Shown here: positions 16,719-24,572 of the stretch, in pieces
Layout of the letters: each line of letters opens with the position of its first letter
How positions within the stretch are numbered: the first letter of the stretch is position 1
Origin: Akkermansia sp.
GTDB taxonomy: Bacteria > Verrucomicrobiota > Verrucomicrobiia > Verrucomicrobiales > Akkermansiaceae
Length of the DNA: 33,638 nucleotides
Direction of reading: 5' to 3'
Assembly: GCA_017409465.1 (NCBI GenBank)
Contig: JAFQSQ010000048.1
Span: 1-33,638 of the forward strand
The notes under the pieces: generated by a model
What the model was told of the DNA's origin: nothing
Seen by the model: only the letters and a program-made list of their open reading frames with translations
Databases searched by the model: none
Made by a program: the position numbers and the translations under genes

Positions 16719-16747
16719 AGTCTAGCAGATTCGCGGCTCTATCTCAA
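16719..16747 (-). promoter_or_regulatory. Promoter of the pyrF-thyA-folA operon
   Basis: On the minus strand: TTGAGA (16747-16742), a 17-bp spacer and TAGACT (16724-16719). The GTG at 16712 follows after six bases, giving a leaderless start. With the ATG at 16706 the leader would be about six bases. Confidence 0.55.
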
Positions 16748-16775
16748 GCCGAAAGAGTCGATACGACAGCGCAAC

Positions 16776-17726
16776 TTACAACAATTGCCCCGCAGCGTAA
16801 TCCGATGCCATCAGCCCGGCCCCGATAATCCCGGCGTCGGCTCCGAAATGAGCCGGCAGAATGCGGAGATTGGCGTAGTGCACCGGGAAAAGCTGCTGCT
16901 TCAGGCAACGATCCAGCGGTGAGAACAGCAAATCACCGGCCTTGGCCACGCCACCGCCGATGATGAAGGCATCCGGAGCAAGGGTGTACATCATATTCAT
17001 CACCAGACAGCCCAGTTTCTCGGCAAAATCGAGATACACCTGACCGGCGATAGCATCACCGGCACGCGCCAGCAGCTCCAGCTGATACGGGGTGCACTCC
17101 TCCACACTGCGGGTGATACCGGCCGCTGCATAGCGGGCTGCTGCATCTGCCGCCATTTCGTTGTTACCGATGTACTCCTCCACAGCTCCGCGATTGCCGA
17201 AAGGCCCCACCTTTCCGTTGTAGCAGATGCTGGTCTGCCCCAACTCTGCGGCTGACACACAACTCCCGCGAAGCATGCGGTCATGGATGATGATACCACC
17301 GCCGATTCCGGTACCAAGCGTCAGGCAGACGATATTCTGCATCCCCCTGCCCGCTCCCAGCTTCCACTCGGCGTAGGCCATGCAGTTGGCATCATTATCC
17401 AGCACCACCGGCAGGCCGAGCGCCTGCTGCATCACCTCACGCACGGGAACCTCGTGGTTCCACACCGGCACATTGGTGAGCTGATAGAGCACCCCGGCCT
17501 CGAAATGCACCCACCCGGGCATACCCAACCCTACGGCCACGACATCAGGATGCCGCTCCCTCAACTCACGGATGGTGGCACACATCGCCGCGATGATAGC
17601 CTCGGGGCTCTCAAACTGCTGCGTCGGCAGCGGAGCCGCCTTATCAAGCAGCTGACGGCCACAGGTTACGCCAATCTTGATACCGGTGCCGCCGAAGTCG
17701 ACGGCTATCGCTTTGCTCATGCTCAT
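16776..17726 (-). CDS. ROK-family sugar kinase lacking the zinc-binding motif
   Basis: The 316-residue protein is a ROK kinase, likely a glucokinase-type enzyme that phosphorylates hexoses with ATP or another phosphoryl donor. It has the phosphate loops VDFGGTGIKIGV (9-20) and LTLGTGIGGGIII (135-147), the catalytic DNDAN (110-114, Asp112) and GLGMPGWV. The usual ROK segment GH...G..CxCGxxGCxE is here ELGQ (161-164) followed by NGKVGPFGNRGAVEE (170-184): the His and all three Cys are replaced, so no structural zinc is expected. Zinc-less ROK kinases include polyphosphate glucokinases, so donor choice is open. The frame opens at 17780 (ATGA overlap with comM), but a strong promoter inside that stretch and the family N-terminus MSMSKAIAVDFGG support ATG 17726 (or 17720). 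Confidence 0.88.
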   Translation of the reverse strand: MSMSKAIAVDFGGTGIKIGVTCGRQLLDKAAPLPTQQFESPEAIIAAMCATIRELRERHPDVVAVGLGMPGWVHFEAGVLYQLTNVPVWNHEVPVREVMQQALGLPVVLDNDANCMAYAEWKLGAGRGMQNIVCLTLGTGIGGGIIIHDRMLRGSCVSAAELGQTSICYNGKVGPFGNRGAVEEYIGNNEMAADAAARYAAAGITRSVEECTPYQLELLARAGDAIAGQVYLDFAEKLGCLVMNMMYTLAPDAFIIGGGVAKAGDLLFSPLDRCLKQQLFPVHYANLRILPAHFGADAGIIGAGLMASDYAAGQLL

Positions 17727-17733
17727 GTGCGGC

Positions 17734-17762
17734 ATTATACGTTTTTGCGCCGTCGGCGTCAA
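17734..17762 (-). promoter_or_regulatory. Promoter of the ROK kinase gene
   Basis: On the minus strand: TTGACG (17762-17757), a 17-bp spacer and a perfect TATAAT (17739-17734). Seven bases later comes the ATG at 17726. This is among the best promoters in the window and predicts a leaderless mRNA, independent of comM readthrough. Confidence 0.8.
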
Positions 17763-17776
17763 GCCACGATGGCACT

Positions 17777-19342
17777 TCATCCCCTCAACTGCTGCTCAAA
17801 CTGGCGAAACTGGATGGCATCGTAGATATCACTGTCCGTCGGAGAATCATGACCGGCCAGGTCGGCTATTGTGCGCGCCACCCGCAAGATTCTGTCGAAA
17901 GCACGAGCCGACAGACCCAGCTGATTGACCGAGGTCAGCAGAAGCTCCTGCTGCTGCGCTGTGAGCGGACAGAAGCGCCGCAGTTGCTTGCTGCTCAGGC
18001 GGGCATTGCAGCTGATTCCCGTCCCGGCATAGCGAATCCGCTGGCGCTCCCGCGCAGCGAGCACTCGCTCCAGAATGACGGCACTGCTCTCGCCATCGGG
18101 CGTACGAAGCAGCTGAGCTGGGTCGACAGGCGGCACCTCAATCAGCAGATCAAAGCGATCCAGCAAAGGCCCCGATATCTTCTGCCTGTAGCGTGCGACA
18201 TCCCCCGGTCTGCAGCGGCAGCTGTGGTGCGGGTCGCCCAGATAGCCGCAGGGACAGGGATTCATGGCAGCCACCAGCATAAAGGAACAAGGAAAATCCA
18301 TGGTGCCCGAGGCTCGTGATATCGTCACCACCCCACTCTCCAGAGGTTGGCGGAGCGTTTCGAGCGTTCGCCGGGTAAACTCCGGCAGCTCATCCAGAAA
18401 CAGTACCCCGTGGTGAGCCAGCGATACTTCCCCGGGGGTGATGTTACTACCGCCCCCCATCAGGCCAACCTCCGATATCGTGTGATGCGGCGCACGGAAA
18501 GGACGACGACGCAACAACCCGGCATCGCGCGGCAATACTCCGCAGACGGAATGAATCATGCTGGCTTCCAGCGCCTCCTCATGCGTCAGCGGCGGCAGAA
18601 TTGTCGGCAAGCACCCGGCCAGCATACTTTTACCGCTGCCGGGTGTACCGCACATCAGCAGATTATGACCACCGGCCGCCGCTATCTCCATCGCCCGGCG
18701 AGCATAGGGCTGCCCCTTCACCTCATCAAAGTCCACATCCTGCAAGGGCGGCATATCCTGTGCAGCAGAAGCACAGGGAGAGAAACGCTCTCGCTCCAGC
18801 AGGACGTCCCAGGCATCGCGCAGGTTCTCGACGGCATACACGGTCAGGCCCTCGACCACGGATGCCTCAGCCGCATTCTCCGGCGACACCATCAGATACC
18901 TGCGTCCGGCACGGCGCGCCGCTACTGCCAGTGGCAACACCCCGCGAATACCGCGCACCCGGCCATCCAGCGCCAACTCACCCACGATACACCACGCATC
19001 CAGCCCGATGGGTACCCGCCGACGAAACAGCTCCGGCATATCCGGGCAATTCATCTGAATAGCCATCTCCAGCCCCAGAGCTATGGGCAAGTCAAAACCC
19101 GGTCCCTGCTTGCGAACATCTGCCGGCGCCAGATTAACCGTCACCAGGAGTTGCCCGGGGTGGAAGAAATGGCTGTTCGACAGGGCCGATGTCACTCGCT
19201 GGATACTTTCACGCACGGCGGCGTCCGGCAGCCCGACGACGGTCATACGGCCAACATCATCCACCGGTCGGGCATCGACCTCTACCTGAACCTCGTAGCC
19301 CTCGATACCGGTAACGGATGCTGAGTATAAACGTGAAATCAT
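17777..19342 (-). CDS. comM: ComM/YifB-type AAA+ ATPase (Mg chelatase-like)
   Basis: ComM proteins are hexameric helicases that promote branch migration during integration of DNA in natural transformation. The 521-residue protein has the N-terminal Lon-like ChlI domain (about 1-160: VEVDARPVDDVGRMTVVGLPD, NLAPAD.RKQGPGFDLPIALG), Walker A GTPGSGKS (232-239), Walker B LFLDE (317-318 DE), and the Cys pairs of NPCPCGYLGDP..CRC (Cys362, 364, 374 and 376), plus sensor LLDRFDLLIEV. An in-frame TTG at 19372 overlaps the previous gene; ATG 19342 starts the family-typical MISRLYSASVTGIEG and has aaaggag 14 bases upstream. It lies 19 bases after the L,D-transpeptidase stop. Confidence 0.94.
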   Translation of the reverse strand: MISRLYSASVTGIEGYEVQVEVDARPVDDVGRMTVVGLPDAAVRESIQRVTSALSNSHFFHPGQLLVTVNLAPADVRKQGPGFDLPIALGLEMAIQMNCPDMPELFRRRVPIGLDAWCIVGELALDGRVRGIRGVLPLAVAARRAGRRYLMVSPENAAEASVVEGLTVYAVENLRDAWDVLLERERFSPCASAAQDMPPLQDVDFDEVKGQPYARRAMEIAAAGGHNLLMCGTPGSGKSMLAGCLPTILPPLTHEEALEASMIHSVCGVLPRDAGLLRRRPFRAPHHTISEVGLMGGGSNITPGEVSLAHHGVLFLDELPEFTRRTLETLRQPLESGVVTISRASGTMDFPCSFMLVAAMNPCPCGYLGDPHHSCRCRPGDVARYRQKISGPLLDRFDLLIEVPPVDPAQLLRTPDGESSAVILERVLAARERQRIRYAGTGISCNARLSSKQLRRFCPLTAQQQELLLTSVNQLGLSARAFDRILRVARTIADLAGHDSPTDSDIYDAIQFRQFEQQLRG

Positions 19343-19361
19343 AGGGTCGTATCTTACTCCT

Positions 19362-20021
19362 TTACTTGACAATGACGAGAGAACCCACCGCGAGTTTATC
19401 GTAGAGAATGCTGCACGCCTCTACCGGAATACGTACGCAACCATGCGAGGCGGCATCGCGATGCACCGAGCCGACGTGCATCCCCACGGCACCGTTGAAT
19501 CGCATCCAGTACGGCATCTCAGCCCCCCTGAAGACAGTACCGGGCGGCGGCACATCGCGCACCGACACACCGGACTTGACGACACGCTCGGTCGCCGGGT
19601 CAATGAAGCTTCCGTAAAGATTGGAACGATACTCCTCACGCTCCTTCTGCGAGATGCGGAACGTCCCACGGGGCGTTTCCGAGCCGCCCACGCGCCCCGA
19701 GCAAAGCGGGAAATCCATCGCAACGCGATTGCCGATGTAGAGACGCCCGCGCTGCTCGTTCAGCAGCACCTCTACCCGAGAGTTGGCCGGGTCGTGCAAT
19801 TGAATGGCAGGACCGCGCCAGATATCGCGCGATCCACGGTAGCCGGGGCCATTGACAAAGGCATCGAAACTCTTGGCTTTGTACTTGTTCCTGGCCTCGG
19901 CATCCAACCTCTCGCCTTCCTTGCGATACCATGCAGCCATATCTTCCGGCTCCGTCGATTGACAGGAGCAGCAGAGACCGGCACAAACAACGGCAAACAG
20001 ATAGTTCAAACAGTGCTTCAT
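19362..20021 (-). CDS. L,D-transpeptidase (YkuD domain), probable lipoprotein
   Basis: YkuD enzymes form 3-3 cross-links in peptidoglycan or attach proteins to it. The 219-residue protein has an N-terminal hydrophobic signal with Cys17, Cys18 and Cys20 (GLCCSCQS). The lipobox is not ideal, but lipidation is plausible. The catalytic domain occupies about 85-219, with His182 (MHVGSVH) and SHGCVR (192-197, nucleophile Cys195). PRGTFRISQ is also typical of the fold. Its start overlaps the hflX stop by four bases (ATGA), so it is translationally coupled; comM follows after 19 bases. Cross-linking is the default expectation, but which L,D-transpeptidase activity it has cannot be decided here. Confidence 0.92.
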   Translation of the reverse strand: MKHCLNYLFAVVCAGLCCSCQSTEPEDMAAWYRKEGERLDAEARNKYKAKSFDAFVNGPGYRGSRDIWRGPAIQLHDPANSRVEVLLNEQRGRLYIGNRVAMDFPLCSGRVGGSETPRGTFRISQKEREEYRSNLYGSFIDPATERVVKSGVSVRDVPPPGTVFRGAEMPYWMRFNGAVGMHVGSVHRDAASHGCVRIPVEACSILYDKLAVGSLVIVK

Positions 20022-21328
20022 ATGCGATATGGCTCGATTCGAGCTGCAAACTCTCGCGGCAGAATAGCCTCTACCACAGCATCATTGCCCTCATACTCCG
20101 TCGATAGCACCTTACCATCGCGGTGCATGAGCGCTATCGTACGGCTCTCGGCAAGCGGGATGCGATAGCGGGCGCGGCTGACGCGATGCGACAGCATCTC
20201 CACACAGGAAGCCAGCAGCTTATCTATCCCCTGCTCCCGCAGCACGCTCATCGCCAGACTCGGTCGCTCTACCTTAGCCGAAAGCGCCTCCAGCGTCACC
20301 TCACGCATCTCTTCCGCGATGAGATCACACTTATTCCAGACCACCACCATGGGTTTCTCCGCCGCGCCGAGACTCTCCAGCACCTCGCAGGTAGTCTCAT
20401 AGTGGCGCAGCGCATCCGGATCGCTGGAATCCACCACCTGAATCAGGAAATCTGCCAGTACCGCTTCCTCCAGAGTCGATTTGAAAGCCTCGACCAGGCG
20501 ATGCGGCAGATTGCGGATAAATCCGACCGTATCCGTCAGCACGAGGGGCTGACCATCCGGCAATTCAATCTTACGGCTGGTGGTTTCCAGCGTCGCAAAG
20601 AGAATATCCTTCGCCAGCACCCCTGCGCCGGTCACCAGATTGAGCAGAGAGGACTTGCCGGCGTTCGTATAGCCGACGATAGCCGCCGTGGGGATACCCT
20701 GACGCAGGCGCTCCTTGCGCTGGGTGCCGCGCTGACGGCGCACGATTTCCAGCTCGGCGCGGATATTCTCGATACGCTCGTGAGCCAGGCGGCGGTCTAC
20801 TTCGATCTGCTTCTCACCCTCGCCACGAGCCGCAGCACCGCCCCCCTTGCCCCCACCGGAGCCACCGCGCTGGCGGTCCAGGTGCTTCCACATGCCGGTC
20901 ATGCGAGGCAGGGCGTATTGCATACGGGCGAGATCTACCTGCATCACGGCCTCTCGGGTACGAGCCCGACTGGCGAAGATATCCAGAATCACCTCTTCGC
21001 GATCAATGACCGTCACATTCACAAGCTTTTCCCACTCGCGCTGTTGAGAGGGGCTCAGGAGGTTGTCGAACACGACGCAATCAGCGCCCAATTCCTCTGC
21101 TCTGGCGCGAATTTCCTCGGCCTTGCCTATGCCGCAGAGGTACTTTGCCTGCATCTCGCGCGTGTACTCCACCCGGCTCTCCACAATGCCGATACCCAGG
21201 TTACTCACCAGGTCGACAAGCTCTGCGAGCAAGGCCTCTCGCTCGCGCCGTGACTCACCCGGCAGGGCAATGCCCACCAGCAGAGCCCTCTCTACCATAT
21301 CCGGTTTCTCGCGTATCTCAAACGACAT
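20018..21328 (-). CDS. hflX: GTPase HflX
   Basis: HflX is a ribosome-binding GTPase that splits stalled 70S ribosomes, especially after heat stress. The 436-residue protein has the HflX N-terminal domain (about 12-155: KYLCGIGKAEEI, VFDNLLSPSQQREWEK), the glycine-rich linker RQRGGSGGGKGGGAAARGEGE followed by QIEVDRR, and the GTPase domain with G1 GYTNAGKSS (219-227), G3 DTVGF (266-270) and G4 NKCD (332-335). It starts 25 bases after a small lipoprotein gene and has no obvious promoter or Shine-Dalgarno of its own, so it is probably expressed from the lipoprotein promoter. It overlaps the L,D-transpeptidase by four bases. Confidence 0.96.
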   Translation of the reverse strand: MSFEIREKPDMVERALLVGIALPGESRREREALLAELVDLVSNLGIGIVESRVEYTREMQAKYLCGIGKAEEIRARAEELGADCVVFDNLLSPSQQREWEKLVNVTVIDREEVILDIFASRARTREAVMQVDLARMQYALPRMTGMWKHLDRQRGGSGGGKGGGAAARGEGEKQIEVDRRLAHERIENIRAELEIVRRQRGTQRKERLRQGIPTAAIVGYTNAGKSSLLNLVTGAGVLAKDILFATLETTSRKIELPDGQPLVLTDTVGFIRNLPHRLVEAFKSTLEEAVLADFLIQVVDSSDPDALRHYETTCEVLESLGAAEKPMVVVWNKCDLIAEEMREVTLEALSAKVERPSLAMSVLREQGIDKLLASCVEMLSHRVSRARYRIPLAESRTIALMHRDGKVLSTEYEGNDAVVEAILPREFAARIEPYRI

Positions 21329-21353
21329 ATAGTCAGGGAAGAAGTATCGTCAT

Positions 21354-21491
21354 TTAATCGAAACTGCGACTGGATGAAACCGGCACATCGCGCAGATAAT
21401 CGCGGTTGTACGAGTTACACGCGCACTCCCCGCAAGACGCCAGGAGTGCAGCTGCCACTGCTGCTACTATCGCAAAAGCTATCTTATTCAT
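21354..21491 (-). CDS. Small lipoprotein, 45 residues
   Basis: This short gene translates to MNKIAFAIVAAVAAALLASC (1-20) and then a 25-residue tail, GECACNSYNRDYLRDVPVSS and five more residues ending in Asp. The lipobox LLASC is ideal and the length resembles entericidin-type small lipoproteins. The tail has two extra cysteines (Cys23 and Cys25) and several Arg, Ser and Asp residues. The frame is closed by TAA at 21356-21354. A promoter with -10 nine bases before the ATG is present (21501-21529), and aagggg lies just before the start. It heads the hflX-transpeptidase-comM run. It looks real because signal, lipobox, start and promoter agree; the function is unknown. Confidence 0.72.
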   Translation of the reverse strand: MNKIAFAIVAAVAAALLASCGECACNSYNRDYLRDVPVSSSRSFD

Positions 21492-21500
21492 ACGCCCCTT

Positions 21501-21529
21501 ATTAAAGCTCATTCGGGCGTACTAATCAA
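21501..21529 (-). promoter_or_regulatory. Promoter of the small lipoprotein/hflX operon
   Basis: On the minus strand: TTGATT (21529-21524), a 17-bp spacer and TTTAAT (21506-21501, 5/6). Nine bases separate it from the ATG at 21491, predicting a leader of 2-3 bases. Confidence 0.6.
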
Positions 21530-21559
21530 GCCTGAACTCGGCCAGCAGCACAACAAACA

Positions 21560-21587
21560 CGGGGAGAACGCCCAGGCGCTCTCCCCG
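21560..21587 (-). terminator. Probable terminator of proS
   Basis: An 8-bp stem, cggggaga (21560-21567) with tctccccg (21580-21587), has additional cgc/gcg pairing inside the loop. Read on the minus strand it is followed by tgtttgttgtg, a weak U-rich tail. It lies 29 bases after the proS stop. Confidence 0.55.
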
Positions 21588-21615
21588 CTGATGCAAATAT
21601 CAAAGCAACAGTCTA

Positions 21616-23136
21616 TCAATAGCTGCGCGCCCAGAGAACGCGACGGGTCGTGGGACGGCCGGTAAGGATACAGGGAGCTTCCGGGCCGGTACCCATCTCG
21701 CCGTGCGGAATGCAGCGTATGGAGATACGCAGGCTCTTGGCGAGCTCCTCCTCTTCCTCCGGAGTACCATCCCAGGGGCAGAGCAGCCAGTCAGCATCGC
21801 CCTCGCCGGCAAAGTTGGCCTTGAACGCCTCCAGATTATCGCAGGGGCGGATGTGGCTGTCGCGGAAATTCAACTGACGCTGCAGCAGCGAGTCCTGAAT
21901 CTCCTGCAGCAGGGAGACGATACCCTCTGCAAACTCAGACTCAGCGATAAATGATTTCTCATTGGTTGCCTTATCGCGGCGGCAGACACAGACCGAGCCT
22001 TTTTCCAGGTCACGCGGTCCGATTTCCACGCGAACGGGCACTCCCTTCTTGATCCATTCCCATTTCTTCATACCTCCGTTGATATCGCGGGTATCGACCT
22101 GCACACGGATAGGCAGACCGTGGAATGACTGAGCGGAGAGGCGGGCAGCCAGCTCCTCGCAGTGGGCAAGGATAGCCTCGCGGCTGTCTGCCTTGGGGGT
22201 CACGGGGATAATCACCACCTGGCGCGGAGCCACACGGGGCGGGCACACCAGACCATCATCATCAGAATGAGCCATGATGAGCGTACCAATCATGCGTGTC
22301 GAGACCCCCCAGGAGGTAGTCCAGGCGTACTGTCGCTCATTGTTGCGCCCGGCGAAAGAAATGTTCTGCGCCTTGGCAAAGTTCTGGCCGAGGAAATGGG
22401 ATGTACCGGCCTGGATGGCCTTGCGATCCTGCACCATGGCCTCCACAGTAAAGGTACGCACCGCACCGGGGAAACGCTCGTGCTCCGTCTTTTCACCCGG
22501 GATGGAGGGCACTGCCAGCACATCACGCTGGAAATCTTCATACACCTTATGCATGACGGCGGTCTCCTCCTCAGCCTCCTCACGAGTCTCATGGGCGGTG
22601 TGCCCCTCCTGCCACAGGAATTCGGCCGTGCGGAGGAAGATACGCGGGCGCATCTCCCAGCGCATCACGTTGCACCACTGGTTTACCTTGATGGGGAGTT
22701 CGCGGTAGGACTCCAGCCAGCGGGAGAATGCAGCGCCAATCACCGTCTCAGAGGTGGGGCGGATGACATATTTGTCCGTCAGTTCCCCGGCCGGAATCAT
22801 GCGGGTCTTACCGGTTTCCGGGTCTTTGACCGCCTCCAGGCGGTGGTGTGTGACAACGGCGCATTCCGTGGCAAAGCCTTCGGCATGTTCTGCCTCTTTC
22901 TCCAGATAGGAGACGGGGATGAGCATGGGGAAATAGGCGTTGGTATGGCCGGTGCGTTTGAACTCGGCATCCATCTGCTGCTGAATCAGCTCCCAGATGG
23001 CATAGCCCCACGGTTTGATGACCATGCAGCCGCGCACTTCGGAGTTTTCCGCCATGTCGGCGGCCTTAATCACCTGCTGATACCACTCGGGGAAGTTCTC
23101 CGCGCGAGTGGGGGATATTGCATTCTGTTGAGCCAT
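21616..23136 (-). CDS. proS: Prolyl-tRNA synthetase (short, archaeal/eukaryotic-like type)
   Basis: ProS charges tRNA-Pro. The 506-residue protein is the form without the bacterial editing (INS) insertion, with a C-terminal extension. Class II motifs are visible: FPEWYQQVIKAADMAENSEVRGCMVIKPWGYAIWE, PMLIP (motif 1 region), YVIRPTSETVIG, QWCNVMRWEMRPRIFLRTAEFLWQEGHTAH (motif 2), and QAGTSHFLGQNFAKA. The anticodon-binding region follows (APRQVVIIPV...). The frame is open up to 23202, but ATG 23136 (MAQQNAISPTRAENFPEWY) fits the family and lies seven bases after a -10 element. The C-terminal part has the cysteines typical of this type (IRPCDN, LLCPW, IRCIPHG). Confidence 0.96.
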   Translation of the reverse strand: MAQQNAISPTRAENFPEWYQQVIKAADMAENSEVRGCMVIKPWGYAIWELIQQQMDAEFKRTGHTNAYFPMLIPVSYLEKEAEHAEGFATECAVVTHHRLEAVKDPETGKTRMIPAGELTDKYVIRPTSETVIGAAFSRWLESYRELPIKVNQWCNVMRWEMRPRIFLRTAEFLWQEGHTAHETREEAEEETAVMHKVYEDFQRDVLAVPSIPGEKTEHERFPGAVRTFTVEAMVQDRKAIQAGTSHFLGQNFAKAQNISFAGRNNERQYAWTTSWGVSTRMIGTLIMAHSDDDGLVCPPRVAPRQVVIIPVTPKADSREAILAHCEELAARLSAQSFHGLPIRVQVDTRDINGGMKKWEWIKKGVPVRVEIGPRDLEKGSVCVCRRDKATNEKSFIAESEFAEGIVSLLQEIQDSLLQRQLNFRDSHIRPCDNLEAFKANFAGEGDADWLLCPWDGTPEEEEELAKSLRISIRCIPHGEMGTGPEAPCILTGRPTTRRVLWARSY

Positions 23137-23143
23137 GTCGGGA

Positions 23144-23171
23144 ATATTAGTTATTATTGTAAAAAAGTCAA
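23144..23171 (-). promoter_or_regulatory. Promoter of proS
   Basis: On the minus strand: TTGACT (23171-23166), a 16-bp spacer and TAATAT (23149-23144). Seven bases later is the ATG at 23136, predicting a leaderless mRNA. Confidence 0.55.
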
Positions 23172-23188
23172 TGTTAAAAGAACGAATA

Positions 23189-23887
23189 TCAGTACGGGGC
23201 ATGACAGCGAAAACGATAATTCAACACGGCCAGCGCCACCATGAAAAAGCACATCACCCATAACTTCAGCCATACGAATACCACCACCAGCGCCACCGCC
23301 ACCAGAACACTGACCAGATGCATCAGCCGGGGAGAACGCATCAGCCCATGCATAATCTGCCCTCCATCCAGGGGAAATATCGGCAGCATGTTGAGCAGGG
23401 ACCACCAGCAGGATACCGCTATCAGATTGCAGAAAAAAACCAGCGGCATGTAGGGGTACAGACTCAGAGCATCGCCCGGTATCACATTGAACATGAAATA
23501 GCGCGTCAGATACAGACTGTATTGAAAATCAGAAACGTAGAGTGCCAACACAAACATGGCACACACACCCAGCAGGACTGAAGCCAGAGGCCCGGCCAGC
23601 GTCATCAACACGCCCTGAAGCCGCGTGAACGAGGCTCCCGGATGCTCGCAGTCACCCCCCAGCCAGGCCAGATGCACCTCCGGGCGATTCCCGGCAAACA
23701 GACGCCCCACCAGAGCGTGCCCCATCTCATGCGACAGCAGACAGACAAAAGCCGCAACAATAAACAATGACACGCCCAACCAATCGGCTATACCCGTACA
23801 GGAAAGGGCTCCCCCCAGTACAGCCAGAGTAAGCCACAAGGTAGGGGATATACTGACAGACACCCCGAATAGAGAGAAACGTATCAT
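23189..23887 (-). CDS. Site-2-protease family membrane metalloprotease (M50)
   Basis: The 232-residue polytopic membrane protein has the zinc site HEMGH (53-57, in LLSHEMGHALVGR) and the second conserved element NMLPIFPLDGGQIM (166-179, Asp174 as third ligand). These enzymes cut substrates within the membrane, often anti-sigma factors. No PDZ domain is present, so it belongs with the compact SpoIVFB-like or uncharacterised site-2 proteases. The stop lies 52 bases before the proS ATG, and proS has its own promoter. No membrane-bound substrate or sigma factor gene is adjacent, so its target is unknown. Confidence 0.9.
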   Translation of the reverse strand: MIRFSLFGVSVSISPTLWLTLAVLGGALSCTGIADWLGVSLFIVAAFVCLLSHEMGHALVGRLFAGNRPEVHLAWLGGDCEHPGASFTRLQGVLMTLAGPLASVLLGVCAMFVLALYVSDFQYSLYLTRYFMFNVIPGDALSLYPYMPLVFFCNLIAVSCWWSLLNMLPIFPLDGGQIMHGLMRSPRLMHLVSVLVAVALVVVFVWLKLWVMCFFMVALAVLNYRFRCHAPY

Positions 23888-23898
23888 CGGCAGTGTTC

Positions 23899-23927
23899 AT
23901 TTTACGCCGCCGCCCGCGAACGGGCAA
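23899..23927 (-). promoter_or_regulatory. Promoter of the M50 protease gene
   Basis: On the minus strand: TTGCCC (23927-23922), a 17-bp spacer and TAAAAT (23904-23899, 5/6). Eleven bases separate it from the ATG at 23887, leaving a leader of about 4 bases. Confidence 0.6.
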
Positions 23928-24042
23928 GCACGCAGTCGGACATGTCGCCTCGCATGTCAGAAAAACAGCCGTCAGACCACTGCGATTGTTTCCCCCGGCT
24001 GCGTCTCCCCCGTATTTTTGCTGTCTGCACGCTATTTTGTAC

Positions 24043-24071
24043 TTGGCTGCATGGCTACTTCGTGGTACCAT
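24043..24071 (+). promoter_or_regulatory. Promoter of the usp-ymdB-tcdA operon
   Basis: TTGGCT (24043-24048), a 17-bp spacer and TACCAT (24066-24071); each hexamer matches 4/6. Six bases later is the ATG at 24078. The in-frame ATG at 24051 falls in the spacer and is therefore unlikely to be the start. Confidence 0.45.
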
Positions 24072-24077
24072 GTTGCC

Positions 24078-24572
24078 ATGGTAAGAATACTCGCAGCAAC
24101 CGACTTTTCCGAAGAATCTCAACCCGTTCTTGATTTTGCCGCCAACATGGTGCGCCAGTGCGGTGGGAAGATGTATCTGCTTCATGCGGTAGAGCCCTGC
24201 GTCATCGACACTGCCGGCACGCTGTCTGCCTGTGATATTCCGGACGGCATACCGGGTATTGAATTGCCCCGGGTCGGTATCGGCTGCGAAGTATTGCAGA
24301 TGGCCGATGCCCGGGCCAAGGAACTTGCCGCCGAAATCAGCCGCAAGTGGATGATTCCCATCTACGGCAAAGCGGAGGAAGCAGACAATATCGTTGACTG
24401 CATGAACGACTTCTGCAAGCGGCACAACGTGGATATCCTGGTCATCGGCAATCGACACCACAGCCTGTTGACCTCCATTCTGCTGGGTAACACTGCGGAG
24501 AAAATCATCCGCTCCGCCACCATCCCCGTGACGGTGGTTCCCTGCGCCAATGTGAACCGCTATCATTCATGA
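24078..24572 (+). CDS. Universal stress protein (UspA family)
   Basis: The 164-residue single-domain Usp starts MVRILAATDFSEESQPVLDFA, the typical first strand and helix, and ends VDILVIGNRHHSLLTSILLGNTAEKIIRSATIPVTVVP. The ATP-binding consensus G-2x-G-9x-G(S/T) is altered here: the second Gly is His and the final Ser/Thr is Asn (GNRHHS...LLGNT), so nucleotide binding may differ from the ATP-binding subgroup. The frame is open much further upstream, but that part is not Usp-like. The start at 24078 follows a -10 element by six bases. The stop overlaps the ymdB start (ATGA). Role: cytoplasmic stress response, specific partner unknown. Confidence 0.9.
   Translation: MVRILAATDFSEESQPVLDFAANMVRQCGGKMYLLHAVEPCVIDTAGTLSACDIPDGIPGIELPRVGIGCEVLQMADARAKELAAEISRKWMIPIYGKAEEADNIVDCMNDFCKRHNVDILVIGNRHHSLLTSILLGNTAEKIIRSATIPVTVVPCANVNRYHS

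Noticed and set aside
23625..24077. Upstream extension of the universal stress protein frame
   Set aside because: It overlaps the divergent M50 gene and its promoter and has no Usp similarity.
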